Notes: generated by a model from the letters alone, not told the origin. A stretch of DNA of 64,000 bases from Paenibacillus sophorae (GCF_018966525.1 NZ_CP076607.1:4650001-4714000), one strand, 5' to 3'; positions 16,508 to 25,534 are shown, numbered from the stretch's first letter. A program made the numbers and translations.

Positions 16508-17842
16508 TTATTTTGTTACCGTCTGTTTAGCGATCCGCGCCGGAATAATGTCATTGGCAATCAGATCGTTATGGCTTTCGCGCTTGACCACAAGATCGCT
16601 TTGTCCGTTCTGCACGAATACAACGGCCGGACGGGCGATACGGTTGTAGTTGCTGGCCATGGAATAGTTATAGGCGCCTGTGCAAGCTACGGCGAGCAGA
16701 TCTCCACTCTTCGTTTCCGGCAGCTCCACATCCCAAATCAGCATATCGCCGCTTTCGCAGCATTTGCCCGCGATGGATACCGTCTCCACGGCCGGGTCAT
16801 TTGCGCGGTTTGCCAGCAGCGCTTCATACTTCGATTCATAGAGCGCAGGACGCGGATTGTCGCCCATTCCTCCGTCAACCGCGACATACTTGCGTACGCC
16901 CGGGATTGTCTTGTTCGTACCGACCGTATACAGAGTCGTTCCTGCGTCGCCGACAATACTGCGGCCCGGCTCCACCCAAATTTCAGGCAGCTTCGTGCCG
17001 ATTCCCGCAAAATACTTCTTCACCGCGCCAGTGATGGCGGAGACATATTCAGATACCTGCAGCGGCGTGTCGCCTTCGGTATAACGGATGCCGAAGCCTC
17101 CGCCGAGGTTGACCACACGGAACTCGGTGTTCAGTTCTTCCTTCACGCGGCGGGCAAAGTCGGCTACACGCTCAACTGCCATTTCAAAGCCCTCCGTCTC
17201 AAAAATCTGGGAGCCGATATGCGAATGTACGCCCAGCAGCGTCAGATTGTCCTTGGCGGATGACTGCTTTACCGCTTCAAAGGCGGTGCCGTTGCCAATA
17301 TCGAAGCCGAACTTCGAATCGGTCTGGCCGGTGGCGGCGTAGGCGTGATGCGCATGCGCCTCGACACCTGGCGTTACGCGCAGCAGAATATTGACGTTTA
17401 CATGCTTGCTCGCCGCGATGGCTTGCAGAAGCTCGAGCTCGACGAAGTTGTCGACGACGAAGCAGCCAATTCCCGCGTCCAGTGCCATCTCGATTTCAAA
17501 TGGCGTCTTGTTGTTTCCATGAAAATGAATCCGCTCCGCCGGAAATCCGGCCTGCAAAGCTGTGTAAAGCTCACCGTCGGAGACAACATCAAGAGAAAGC
17601 CCCTCTTCGTCCGCAAGCCGGCACATCGCCATTACCGAGAACGCCTTGCTGGCATAGGCTACTTGAAAGCCCAGCCCGCTGGCGGCAAAAGCGTCCATAT
17701 ATTCGCGGCAGCGGCGGCGGATCAGCTGTTCATCCATGATATATAGCGGAGTTCCGTATTCGGCTTTGAGTTCCGTAACGTCGCATCCGCCGATTTCCAA
17801 ATGACCGGCATCGTTAATCCGGCTCGTCCCGTGTAAATACAT
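16508..17842 (-). CDS. lysA: Diaminopimelate decarboxylase
   Basis: 444 residues. LysA decarboxylates meso-diaminopimelate to L-lysine, the last step of lysine synthesis, with PLP. The alanine-racemase-like barrel shows YASKAFS (PLP-binding Lys, about residue 60), HGNNKT, LGVHSHIGSQI, LGGGFGIRY and WVEPGRSIVG. The C-terminal domain has GKCCESGD (substrate-binding Cys) and TGAYNYSMASNYN. ATG 17842 is preferred: GGAGG lies 9 nt before it, whereas the open frame to 17881 has none. It lies 114 nt after spoVAF, matching the spoVA-lysA order of B. subtilis, and may be partly co-transcribed. Confidence 0.96.
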   Translation of the reverse strand: MYLHGTSRINDAGHLEIGGCDVTELKAEYGTPLYIMDEQLIRRRCREYMDAFAASGLGFQVAYASKAFSVMAMCRLADEEGLSLDVVSDGELYTALQAGFPAERIHFHGNNKTPFEIEMALDAGIGCFVVDNFVELELLQAIAASKHVNVNILLRVTPGVEAHAHHAYAATGQTDSKFGFDIGNGTAFEAVKQSSAKDNLTLLGVHSHIGSQIFETEGFEMAVERVADFARRVKEELNTEFRVVNLGGGFGIRYTEGDTPLQVSEYVSAITGAVKKYFAGIGTKLPEIWVEPGRSIVGDAGTTLYTVGTNKTIPGVRKYVAVDGGMGDNPRPALYESKYEALLANRANDPAVETVSIAGKCCESGDMLIWDVELPETKSGDLLAVACTGAYNYSMASNYNRIARPAVVFVQNGQSDLVVKRESHNDLIANDIIPARIAKQTVTK

Positions 17843-17956
17843 ATTCGCAATCCTCCGATTTCTGTGGAATATCCATCCCATACTTTTATGCTATTCAGTA
17901 TAGCAGAGGAAGGGAACGCCATAGAATGGACAAATACGCAGTTGATTTGTATTATC

Positions 17957-20161
17957 CTACGATTTGTCCTTCTTGCCGGCGGATAACGACATCCGCGTAT
18001 TATCCCTCGTTTTATCGAAAGACGGCCTTGTTTTGGCAGAAAGCACCGGCATGCGGAACAGAATCGCCCCCATGGCCTTTGCATTAAATGGTATGAATGG
18101 CCACAGATACGATGAGTTGTAGGAACGGTTGACCGTCAGCAGAACGATGAACAGGGTCGAGGCGACCACAAGTCCGGAAACATGGAAGAAGCCTGTGGCC
18201 AAAAGCAGGAGCAGCCGCACAATCCGGTTGGCCAGACCAAGCTCATAGCTTGGCGTAGCAAACATGCCGATAGCAGCCACGGCCATATACAGGACAACCT
18301 CATTGACGAACAGCCCCGTCTTTACGGCAATGTCTCCGATCAGAATCGCAGCAATCAGACCCATGGCCGAACCTAGCGGTGACGGCGTATGCACCGCGGC
18401 CATGCGCAGCAGATCCACACCGAACTCGATGATCAGAAACTGGGCGAGCAGCGGAATTTTGGCGTTCTTCTGCGGACCGATAAATTCGAGCATCGGGGGC
18501 TTCAACTCGGGATGGATTACCATCAGCATCCAGAGCGGCAGCAGGAAGATCGAAGCGAAGATGCCGGCGAGCCGCACCCACCGCAAATAAGAGCCCATGA
18601 GCGGTGTCTGGCGGTTCTCTTCAGCATGCTGGCACAAATCGAAAAACGTCGTCGGGATAACCATTACGCTGGGGGACGTATCTACGAATAAGACTACCCT
18701 GCCTTCAAGCAGGTGGGAGGCAACAATGTCCGGCCGCTCGGAATAGCGGACCATAGGATATGGATTCCAATTTTTTCCTATAATCGCCTCCTCCAACTGC
18801 TTGTCGGCCAGCGGAATACCATCGATGTTCACGCTCTTGATTTTGTCTACAACCGCTTTGACCTGCGTTTTATCCACAATATCGTCGATATAGGCGATGG
18901 ACACATCCGTTTGTGTCCTCCGGCCCACCTTGTGGAGCTCGAATTTCAGTCCCGGATCGCGCAGCCTGCGCCGCACAAGGGCGATATTGCTCAGCAGCGT
19001 CTCCGTGAACCCGTCGCGCGCCCCCCGCACCACCCGCTCGATGGATGGCTCCTCCGGCCCCCGAACCGGATAAAGCCGCGTATCCATGATAATGACCCGG
19101 GATTCTCCCTCGATAAACAGAACGCTCATCCCCGCCAACGCCTGGTTGATCGCCACGCTTAGCTCCTCTGCCTTTTCAACCTGGATATGAGGGATGTACT
19201 CATTCATAAATGCGGCTAAGGCATCGGAAGACATGTCGTTAGGGGTCAAGTAGGTAAGCCTTTTTAGAATCTCATCCAGAACGACGTCCTTGGCAAAGCC
19301 GCTGATTAATAAAAGACCCGTCTTTCTTCCTCCTAAGAACATTTCCCGGAATACTACATCGAATGACGCTCCAAGACCCATAACTTCGGTCAGAATTTCT
19401 TTTGTCTGATCAAGCGATTCCGGAATCTTGTCATCGCCATGCCAGTACAGAATGGATTCTTTCACGGAATTAGACAGTTCCTTATCCCTTTTCTCCTGTT
19501 TGGGATCTTTAGGCTGCCCAGAAGCTGCCTCCTTTTCTTGAAGGCTCTCCGCACCCTGCTTTGCCTCACTCTTTTGCGGTTCATCACCGGTTTGCTCTGC
19601 TGATTGGTCTTCGTCCGGGGCATTGTTCGAACCTGCCTGAGCCTGCTCCGAAGAAGATTCCTCACTACCGTCTTCACCAGGCAAAATACTCTTGATAAAG
19701 CCGGATATTCCTCCTTCGGAACTCTCATCCGGAGCTCCAAGCTCCCGTGATGCTTCCATGTCGTCCGCTTCGGTACTCTGCTTCACTACGAAGCCCGTCG
19801 CCAAGTCAACTGCTCCAGCGCTCACCCCTTCACTGGCACCGCTCGCCGTGCCGCTTTCCACAACACCCTGCTCAGCGTCGGTGTCAACCGCCGTAACGGT
19901 ATCCACGGCACTTTGCTCAGCGTCGGTGTCAGCCGCCGCAACGGTATCCTCGGCGTCTTGCTCCCCGCCTGAACCTGCCGCCAACACAGCACCAGCACTC
20001 TGCTCCTCCCCAACACCTACCACCGCGCCATCTTCCATGGCTCCCTGCTCCACAACAGGATCGGACGCCCCGCTGGTGGTCCCGGCGTTCTCTACATCCG
20101 AAAGAGGCTGCTTCGGTCCTTCGCTGTCCAAGTAATCACCGCTATGAATGTATTTGCTCAT
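17957..20161 (-). CDS. spoVAF: SpoVAF-type spore germination protein with long acidic N-terminal extension
   Basis: 734 residues, against about 490 in Bacillus SpoVAF. SpoVAF is a GerA-subunit-like membrane protein of the spore inner membrane that assists dipicolinate-channel function. Residues about 230-730 carry the family domain: SVKESILYWHGDDKIPESLD, RVVRGARDGFTETLLSNIALVRRRLRD, LLEGRVVLFVDTSPSVMVIPTTFFD, and four to five C-terminal membrane helices. Residues 1-228 are an added region rich in Ala, Glu, Asp, Ser and Gly, with two 15-residue repeats (DTDAEQ-type units, DNA 45 bp each near 19869-19958) and almost no hydrophobic core. Start ATG 20161 has GGAGGG 6 nt upstream. It follows spoVAB by 14 nt; spoVAC, spoVAD and spoVAE, which stand between them in Bacillus, are absent. 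Confidence 0.9.
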   Translation of the reverse strand: MSKYIHSGDYLDSEGPKQPLSDVENAGTTSGASDPVVEQGAMEDGAVVGVGEEQSAGAVLAAGSGGEQDAEDTVAAADTDAEQSAVDTVTAVDTDAEQGVVESGTASGASEGVSAGAVDLATGFVVKQSTEADDMEASRELGAPDESSEGGISGFIKSILPGEDGSEESSSEQAQAGSNNAPDEDQSAEQTGDEPQKSEAKQGAESLQEKEAASGQPKDPKQEKRDKELSNSVKESILYWHGDDKIPESLDQTKEILTEVMGLGASFDVVFREMFLGGRKTGLLLISGFAKDVVLDEILKRLTYLTPNDMSSDALAAFMNEYIPHIQVEKAEELSVAINQALAGMSVLFIEGESRVIIMDTRLYPVRGPEEPSIERVVRGARDGFTETLLSNIALVRRRLRDPGLKFELHKVGRRTQTDVSIAYIDDIVDKTQVKAVVDKIKSVNIDGIPLADKQLEEAIIGKNWNPYPMVRYSERPDIVASHLLEGRVVLFVDTSPSVMVIPTTFFDLCQHAEENRQTPLMGSYLRWVRLAGIFASIFLLPLWMLMVIHPELKPPMLEFIGPQKNAKIPLLAQFLIIEFGVDLLRMAAVHTPSPLGSAMGLIAAILIGDIAVKTGLFVNEVVLYMAVAAIGMFATPSYELGLANRIVRLLLLLATGFFHVSGLVVASTLFIVLLTVNRSYNSSYLWPFIPFNAKAMGAILFRMPVLSAKTRPSFDKTRDNTRMSLSAGKKDKS

Positions 20162-20175
20162 CTCTAGCCCTCCGT

Positions 20176-20601
20176 TTACTGTCGATACACAAACCAATCA
20201 AATAAGGAACCCGCCACTTTGCCAAATACCATCGCCATCAGCAGACCGAACAGGTGTGAAGTCATATGAAGGCGTTTGGCCAAAATCGGCAGCACGTTAA
20301 GAACTTCCGTCAAGGCGGCGGCAAGCATGCCGACAAAGATTCCCCCGAACAGGCCGACCGCCGCTTCGGCCACCGGGCCCGCTGCAATTTGCCAGTTCCA
20401 GAAATCGCTCACCGTGCCAAGCAGCGATCCGCTGACCATTGCGCCCTCATACCAGTGAACCTTATCATAAGATTTCGTCAGCTGCGCCAACCGCGGAATC
20501 ATGTCGAGTACGACAAACAGGGCGATCACCCCGCCGCCGACGGCGATGCCTCCCGCAATGCCAAGGATTAAATTCAGGCCCACTTCGATCGGAGCCGTCA
20601 T
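20176..20601 (-). CDS. spoVAB: Stage V sporulation protein AB
   Basis: 141 residues, all membrane: about four to five hydrophobic helices (starting LNLILGIAGGIAVGGGVIAL) with conserved polar breaks IPRLAQLTKSY and WYEGAMVSGSLLGT. SpoVAB belongs to the spoVA set that handles dipicolinic acid in the spore inner membrane, though its exact role is unclear. Its ATG follows the spoVAA stop with no gap, indicating translational coupling. Expression should be forespore-specific from the promoter before spoVAA. Confidence 0.92.
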   Translation of the reverse strand: MTAPIEVGLNLILGIAGGIAVGGGVIALFVVLDMIPRLAQLTKSYDKVHWYEGAMVSGSLLGTVSDFWNWQIAAGPVAEAAVGLFGGIFVGMLAAALTEVLNVLPILAKRLHMTSHLFGLLMAMVFGKVAGSLFDWFVYRQ

Positions 20602-21258
20602 TTACACTTCCTCCCTTTCGCTTGTTCCACCTTCGCCCAGCTTCATTTTCCGGTATTCCTCATGAATGACGTACTGGTCGATATTTTTCTGATACAGGAA
20701 CATTTCCACCTCAAGAGGGGTCGGCTCTTCATTCCATTTTTTCTTAAAAAGATGATTGAAAAAGATGACCATGCCAAACCCGATACCGATTGAATAAGCC
20801 AGTTGGAACAGATAAGGATGCTCGTCCCTGCGGCCGGTCAGCATCTCCACAATCCGGATTTGGACCTCCTGCATGCTAACGTCCGCATGGAAATTCATAA
20901 TTGTCAGCGCCGCGCCGAAGAACAGCAGCAGCCAGACAAGCGCGAACATCGCATACGACGGCTTCTTCCCGCCCTTGGATTCGCTGATCTGGACAATCGT
21001 CCTGCCTTCTCCAATCGGCTCGATATCGGCATCCGGCACCAGCTTCTTTACCAGGGGAATGACCTTCAGCAGATCGATGAGAATCAGGTTGCCGTCACTG
21101 TACTCCGGCTGGATCAGAAGCAGCGATTTCAGCGGCTCCTCCCACTCCGGTGGGGCGATCAGGTATGCAATGTCGCCAAGCTTCACACCCTTACCTTGAG
21201 GAAGCGTCACCCGATTCTTCAGTTGTATATAGATGGCGGAGCCAGAATGGGTCTTCAT
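20602..21258 (-). CDS. spoVAA: Stage V sporulation protein AA
   Basis: 218 residues. The soluble N-terminal half (about 1-95: IYIQLKNRVTLPQGKGVKLG, LLIQPEYSDGNLILIDLLKVI) precedes two membrane helices (about 103-122 and 153-172) and a charged C-terminal tail, the known SpoVAA layout. SpoVAA is inserted in the spore inner membrane and belongs to the dipicolinate-transport operon. It is the first gene of spoVAA-spoVAB-spoVAF. AGGAGG stands before the ATG, and a sigma-G-type promoter lies 48 nt upstream. Confidence 0.93.
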   Translation of the reverse strand: MKTHSGSAIYIQLKNRVTLPQGKGVKLGDIAYLIAPPEWEEPLKSLLLIQPEYSDGNLILIDLLKVIPLVKKLVPDADIEPIGEGRTIVQISESKGGKKPSYAMFALVWLLLFFGAALTIMNFHADVSMQEVQIRIVEMLTGRRDEHPYLFQLAYSIGIGFGMVIFFNHLFKKKWNEEPTPLEVEMFLYQKNIDQYVIHEEYRKMKLGEGGTSEREEV

Positions 21259-21305
21259 CCGCTTGTCCTCCTAGTTCAAACTAACGCAGTATGCCAGATT
21301 AACGG

Positions 21306-21335
21306 TAGTATGGATAAAAAGGCTTATTTTTACTC
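21306..21335 (-). promoter_or_regulatory. Putative sigma-G promoter of the spoVA operon
   Basis: Minus strand: GAGTA (-35, plus 21331-21335), an 18-bp spacer, CATACTA (-10, plus 21306-21312). The -10 is identical to the sigma-G consensus and the -35 differs from GHATR at one base. The B. subtilis spoVA operon is sigma-G dependent. Confidence 0.62.
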
Positions 21336-21451
21336 TTATTCATGGGCATTCATCAGACTGACAATACTTATATGCGGAATTTCCCGAAACTTATCGTGGT
21401 TGAATGAGTCTATACTTCAATATTGAAAAAGAAGGAGGAACAGTCAAAAAA

Positions 21452-22627
21452 ATGAAGTTATCATCCCAAGCCTTTTTCCGATCGATCCTGGCCGCCGCGG
21501 TGCTGCTGACCCTTAGTGTACAAGTCCTGCCTTCCGTACACGCTGAATCCGAAAACAGCGTGCAGGATTACGTGGTAGATGCCACCAAAGGAGTCGAGCT
21601 TTACTCGATCAGCTACTCAGTGGACGGGAATTATCAACATGCGGTGGTCTACAAACGGCAGGACGGTACTTTTGCCAAATGGCAGGAACCATTCCGTTTT
21701 TTCAGAACAGCTGAGGACGGCTCACTGATAATCGGAGGTTCGGATGATCCCGAAGGCGGCTACGTATACGATCCGGATCGCCAAGCCATTGTCCATAAAA
21801 ATATCTATTCGCTGTCTCCTGACGGGAAATGGGGACTTTTGGAGCGTTCCCGCTATCTTTATGTAAAGAGTCTATCGCCATACAGCGACTACATTGCCAA
21901 GCTTAACGATTATTATTTAAAAAATATGAAGACAGGCGATGTTTCATTGTACAAAACTACGCGGACAAGCTTTCTTACGGGTTGGTATGATCAACACACG
22001 CTGCTGGAGTCCGGGTATGACAACCAGGCCAGGCAGAGTATGATTACTGCCTACAATCCCGAAACTAACAAAAGATCAACCGTCCTTGCAGGCCGAATGT
22101 ATGCCTTCAACAATTCCATCTCCAAACTGCTGTATGTGGAAAACGAGCCGCGCCGGCTGCTGCGGGTGTACGATCTGAAGACGTCTACCTCCCATCTTCT
22201 CACGAGTGAAGCAGAACGGTCGGCCATCTATCCTTCTTTCCTTTCCAGACCGGCATCGGCCCTTCCTACTGGCATTAACCCTGCAGAACTACCCGTCGTC
22301 CCGGTTCCCGTTATAGAAGAATATGAGTTTACGGCGGAAATCAACGGCCTTAGCATCCCGGTAAGTACAGTATTTGAGGCGGACGGCAAACGCTGGATTC
22401 CTGTACGGCCTCTCGCGAAAGCTCTGGGTTGGAGGGTGGAGCTCTTGGATCAGCCGGGAACATCCTATAAAGCCTCGAATTATCAATATACAATTTCGAA
22501 GGGAGAGGCAAAAATCACCCTCACACCTTCAAACAGCTTCAGCACTGGCGGCGGGCTGTTCATGACCCCGGGCCAATTGGCAGCGCTTGGCCACGGGTCC
22601 ATAAAGCTGGTTCCCCATACCAACTGA
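21452..22627 (+). CDS. Exported protein with beta-propeller-like region and C-terminal stalk-type domain
   Basis: 391 residues with a signal peptide ending near SVHAES. The middle (about 45-285) has repeated Tyr/Asp/Gly-rich strands (LYSISYSVDGNYQHAVVYKR, LSPDGKWGLLERSRYLYV, VYDLKTSTSHLLTSE), suggestive of a TolB/WD-like propeller. The last 90 residues (EINGLSIPVSTVFEADGKRW, IPVRPLAKALGWRVE) match the pattern of the copper-amine-oxidase N-terminal-like domain common in Paenibacillus exported proteins; it is not an enzyme signature. Start ATG 21452 is the first one after GGAGG, at a long 13-nt spacing; the frame is open upstream to 21404. Function unknown. It is divergent from spoVAA. Confidence 0.75.
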   Translation: MKLSSQAFFRSILAAAVLLTLSVQVLPSVHAESENSVQDYVVDATKGVELYSISYSVDGNYQHAVVYKRQDGTFAKWQEPFRFFRTAEDGSLIIGGSDDPEGGYVYDPDRQAIVHKNIYSLSPDGKWGLLERSRYLYVKSLSPYSDYIAKLNDYYLKNMKTGDVSLYKTTRTSFLTGWYDQHTLLESGYDNQARQSMITAYNPETNKRSTVLAGRMYAFNNSISKLLYVENEPRRLLRVYDLKTSTSHLLTSEAERSAIYPSFLSRPASALPTGINPAELPVVPVPVIEEYEFTAEINGLSIPVSTVFEADGKRWIPVRPLAKALGWRVELLDQPGTSYKASNYQYTISKGEAKITLTPSNSFSTGGGLFMTPGQLAALGHGSIKLVPHTN

Positions 22628-22641
22628 CTTTTCAAAGAGCA

Positions 22642-22689
22642 GAAAAAAACGTCCAAGCCGGCGGCGATAACCGGGCTTGGACGTTTCTG
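22642..22689. terminator. Bidirectional terminator between the exported-protein gene and the EamA transporter gene
   Basis: AAACGTCCAAGCC pairs with GGCTTGGACGTTT across a 15-nt loop (plus strand written as AAGCCGG...CCGGGCTT). On the minus strand it is followed by seven T; on the plus strand by TTTCTG. It serves convergent genes on both strands. Confidence 0.8.
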
Positions 22690-22740
22690 TATTCGAACAA
22701 TTGCCCTGGGGCTGTCCCCTCAGGCGTTCCAAATCATCTC

Positions 22741-23709
22741 TCATGAATTCGGCTGGCTCGCCGCCTCAAGCGATTCGCTTTGCTGGCTGGAGATGAAGAA
22801 CAGCGCGGTCCAGATCATCGCAAAGCCCAGAACCTGCGGCAAGGTGACAAGCTGGCGGTAGACGATCCAGTTCAGTACAAGGCTGGTCATCGGGAAGCTT
22901 AGCTCTGCCAGTGTGGCAAAGGAGGCCTTGGTTGTACTCAGTCCTTTGTAGTACAGCAGCATGCTGAGCAGCCCGGGAAGCAGCGCCTGCAGCAGCAGAT
23001 TGACCGCCACGGCGGCGGAGGAACCAAGTCCGCCATGCAGCTGCCAAGGCGCTCCTTCCATCGACGTAAGGACGAATAGAAACGGCAGCGCGAGAACAAA
23101 ACGCAGCGAAGTAACGGTCTCGTACTTCATTGTGCCGAGCAGATAGCGGCCCATGACGGTCGACCCGCCCCACAGCGCAGCTGCTCCAAGAGCCATTATG
23201 CCGCCGATTCCGATGAAGCTGGCGGCCTGCCCGAATGGCATGCTCCAGCCAAAGGTCAGCAAATAGGTGCCAAGGAGCGCAAGCAGAACGAGCGGGCCGA
23301 AATAGCGGGGCAGCCGTTCCTTCAGCAGCAGGGCGGCAAGGCCGATAGCGAACAGCGGCTGCAGCTTCTGAAGCAGCACCACAGCGTTAATGTCACCGCT
23401 TGAGAGCGCCTTTGTGAACAGGATGGTCGCCACGGCCGATCCACCCCAGGATACAAAGATCAAGGCAGCCGCATGCCGAAGGCGTATTCCCTTTAGCTCC
23501 GCCCGGCGGCGCCATAACACGGGAGCGGCCGCCAGAAAGAGCACCACATGCTCCAGCAGCACAATTTGCGACGAAGTCAGGGACTTCAGCAGCAGTATGC
23601 GGAACAGCGGATCAACGCCCCATAGGGCCGCGCCAAGAGCCACCAGCCAGAATCCGCCGCGCAGCGGCGCCGTACGTACCGTGTGGGAAGAAGCAGTTAC
23701 ATTACTCAT
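22741..23709 (-). CDS. EamA/DMT family transporter under FMN riboswitch control, probable riboflavin transporter
   Basis: 322 residues with ten predicted membrane helices in two repeated five-helix halves (first half to about 150, second about 155-305), the EamA layout. Family-typical spots are WGVDPLFRILLLKSL, VVLLQKLQPLFAIGLAALLLKER at the end of half one and TLAELSFPMTSLVLNWIV in half two. No substrate can be read from motifs, but the mRNA leader carries a complete FMN aptamer plus terminator, and DMT-type riboflavin importers (RibN, ImpX) are known behind such switches. Riboflavin or a flavin precursor is therefore the likely substrate. ATG 23709 has AAGGAG 9 nt upstream. Confidence 0.82.
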   Translation of the reverse strand: MSNVTASSHTVRTAPLRGGFWLVALGAALWGVDPLFRILLLKSLTSSQIVLLEHVVLFLAAAPVLWRRRAELKGIRLRHAAALIFVSWGGSAVATILFTKALSSGDINAVVLLQKLQPLFAIGLAALLLKERLPRYFGPLVLLALLGTYLLTFGWSMPFGQAASFIGIGGIMALGAAALWGGSTVMGRYLLGTMKYETVTSLRFVLALPFLFVLTSMEGAPWQLHGGLGSSAAVAVNLLLQALLPGLLSMLLYYKGLSTTKASFATLAELSFPMTSLVLNWIVYRQLVTLPQVLGFAMIWTALFFISSQQSESLEAASQPNS

Positions 23710-23750
23710 CGATCATTTCTCCTTGTCGATACAAAATCCCGATTAAGACC

Positions 23751-23792
23751 AAAAACCCCCGGAGTGCCATTTTCAGGCCATCTCGGGGGTTA
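23751..23792 (-). terminator. Expression-platform terminator of the EamA-gene riboswitch
   Basis: Minus strand: AACCCCCGAG pairs with CTCCGGGGGTT (one bulge), with inner GCC/GGC, then TTTTTGG. It lies between the FMN aptamer and the EamA start codon, 42 nt before the ATG. Confidence 0.85.
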
Positions 23793-23832
23793 TACCGATA
23801 AAAACGTCCATAGCAAAAAAGTCGTTCCTATC

Positions 23833-23986
23833 CTTTGATCCTCTCTCCTCCGGACTTTACCGTCGGCTCTGGATTTCCACCAGATCAGTCCCTTCTTTCC
23901 AGCTTGGAACAAGGGAGTCGCGGGCTGCGGCTCGCCCTCGCGAACCTCACCGCCGGTCAGGAATTTCACCTTACCCCGAGAATCTT
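23833..23986 (-). ncRNA. FMN riboswitch (RFN element) upstream of the EamA transporter gene
   Basis: The RFN consensus reads on the minus strand: GGGGTAAGGTGAAATTCC, TGACCGGCGGTGAGG, a GC-rich variable arm, GACTGATCTGGTGGAAATCC, AGAGCCGACGGTAAAGTCCG and GGAGGAGAGAGG. Closing helix P1 forms between GATTCTC and GAGGATC. A candidate sigma-A promoter (TTTACG, 17 bp, TATGCT) lies just upstream at 24014-24042. Confidence 0.94.
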
Positions 23987-24067
23987 GTATTCCGTAATTT
24001 TTTTCACAAACCCAGCATATTCCTTTTTCCCTGATTCGTAAAGAGTTTTGTGCAAACGATATGCTTC

Positions 24068-25534
24068 TTACGAAATATATTTGAACACCAGCCGGCGTTT
24101 CTCCGGGTCAGGGTCCTTTATCACGAATGCGATTTCGTCAAAAATAAGGGTAGCGCGCTCCGTAAGCCGGTACTCCGGCCACGCGAGCTCTCCGGTATCC
24201 GGACTTCCGCCATAGGCAAATGCGATCCATGCACTCTGCATCGCACTCGAAAGCGACTTCATCGACGGGCTGATTGCAAGTCCCAAGCGCCGCAAATGCG
24301 ACATATTGCCGAAGACATAGGGGATCTCCGCGGTGTGTACCGCTCTGGAAAGCAGCGGATGCTCCTCCACCCCCCAATCGAAGCGGTACATCCAGACCGG
24401 TCCGTGTTCCAATTGGCTCTCCGCAAACGCAATCGCACCGCCCCAGAAGAACAGATCGGTCAAGATCCCGGCAGGCCCCTCCCAGTTCGCAGGATAATGT
24501 GAGGCAAACCCTGACAGATCCGGAGTACCCAACGCTTGCTGGAGCGCCTTCAGCGACTCCTCGATTGCCGGTACCTGCGCTCCTTCACGGAAAAAATAGT
24601 GGCCTTCATGGCGGTTCGTTCCGATCAGCAGCGGAATGCCCGCCGCAGAACCGTTCGCGACGGCCCGAAGCGGCTCTTCCGGCAGTGTCAGGGGATCGAC
24701 CACCGGCTGAAAGATCATGGCGGGCGAACCTCCGGTCAGCCGCTGCACTAAACTTCCCGCCGCCTCCATAATGGCCTCGGCCGGAAGTTCCCGTAAGCAG
24801 GCTGCGTTCGCCCGGTCTATGCCCAGCTCGGCGAGCAGCCCTAAGGCAACTGCCTCGCCCTGCTCGGGACGAAACGCCTGGGATGCGCCGCTCTGCATAA
24901 TTGCTCCCGCGAACAGGCCGCGCGCGGCCGGCATCGCCAGCAGCGCGGCGATGCTCATGCTCCCCGCCGACTCGCCGAATACCGTTACCTGCTGCGGGTC
25001 GCCGCCAAAACCGGCAATATTGCCGCGCGTCCATTCCAGCGCGGCGATCTGATCCAGCAATCCCGCATTGGATGAGTAGTCATCGCCCAGCGGCGCCAAA
25101 TGAAGAAATCCGAACGGTCCCAGACGGTAATTGACCGATACGACAACGACATTCCCGCTCAAGGCAAGAGCGGTTCCGTCGAACAGCGGCTGGCTGCCCG
25201 CTCCGGTCAGAAACGTCCCGCCGTGAATCCATACCATTACAGGTAGAGACTCTGCCGCGGCAGGCGCCCATACATTCAGGTATAAGCAGTCCTCATCGTA
25301 GACCGGCGCTCCTCCGGGAAAGCGGGTGCCTTTCCGGTCAGGCGGCTGGTGGCATACCGGGCCGAAGGCGAAGGCGTCCCGCACCCCGTTCCAGCTTACC
25401 GGAGGCTGTGGCGCTCTGAAACGCAGTTCGCCGGTAGGAGGAGCGGCGAAAGGAATACCGCGCCAGACGTTAATGCCTTGATCTTGTATGCCCCGCACTT
25501 TTCCGTACATCGTTGCAGCTTCAGGCTGTCTCAC
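24068..25534 (-). CDS. Carboxylesterase, type B (para-nitrobenzyl esterase family)
   Basis: 488 residues, an alpha/beta-hydrolase of the carboxylesterase type B family. The nucleophile elbow is GESAGS (about residue 190), the oxyanion hole is in WIHGGTFLTGAG, and the family N-terminus is RGIPFAAPPTGELRFRAPQP with the YDEDCLYLNVWAP segment. The catalytic Glu is likely in GTNRHEGHYFF and the His in EHPLLSRAVHTAEIPYVFG. No signal peptide, so it should be cytoplasmic. It starts at GTG 25534 (AAAGGA 9 nt before), only 26 nt after the AI-2E family gene, so the two may form an operon. The natural ester substrate is unknown. Confidence 0.88.
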   Translation of the reverse strand: MRQPEAATMYGKVRGIQDQGINVWRGIPFAAPPTGELRFRAPQPPVSWNGVRDAFAFGPVCHQPPDRKGTRFPGGAPVYDEDCLYLNVWAPAAAESLPVMVWIHGGTFLTGAGSQPLFDGTALALSGNVVVVSVNYRLGPFGFLHLAPLGDDYSSNAGLLDQIAALEWTRGNIAGFGGDPQQVTVFGESAGSMSIAALLAMPAARGLFAGAIMQSGASQAFRPEQGEAVALGLLAELGIDRANAACLRELPAEAIMEAAGSLVQRLTGGSPAMIFQPVVDPLTLPEEPLRAVANGSAAGIPLLIGTNRHEGHYFFREGAQVPAIEESLKALQQALGTPDLSGFASHYPANWEGPAGILTDLFFWGGAIAFAESQLEHGPVWMYRFDWGVEEHPLLSRAVHTAEIPYVFGNMSHLRRLGLAISPSMKSLSSAMQSAWIAFAYGGSPDTGELAWPEYRLTERATLIFDEIAFVIKDPDPEKRRLVFKYIS

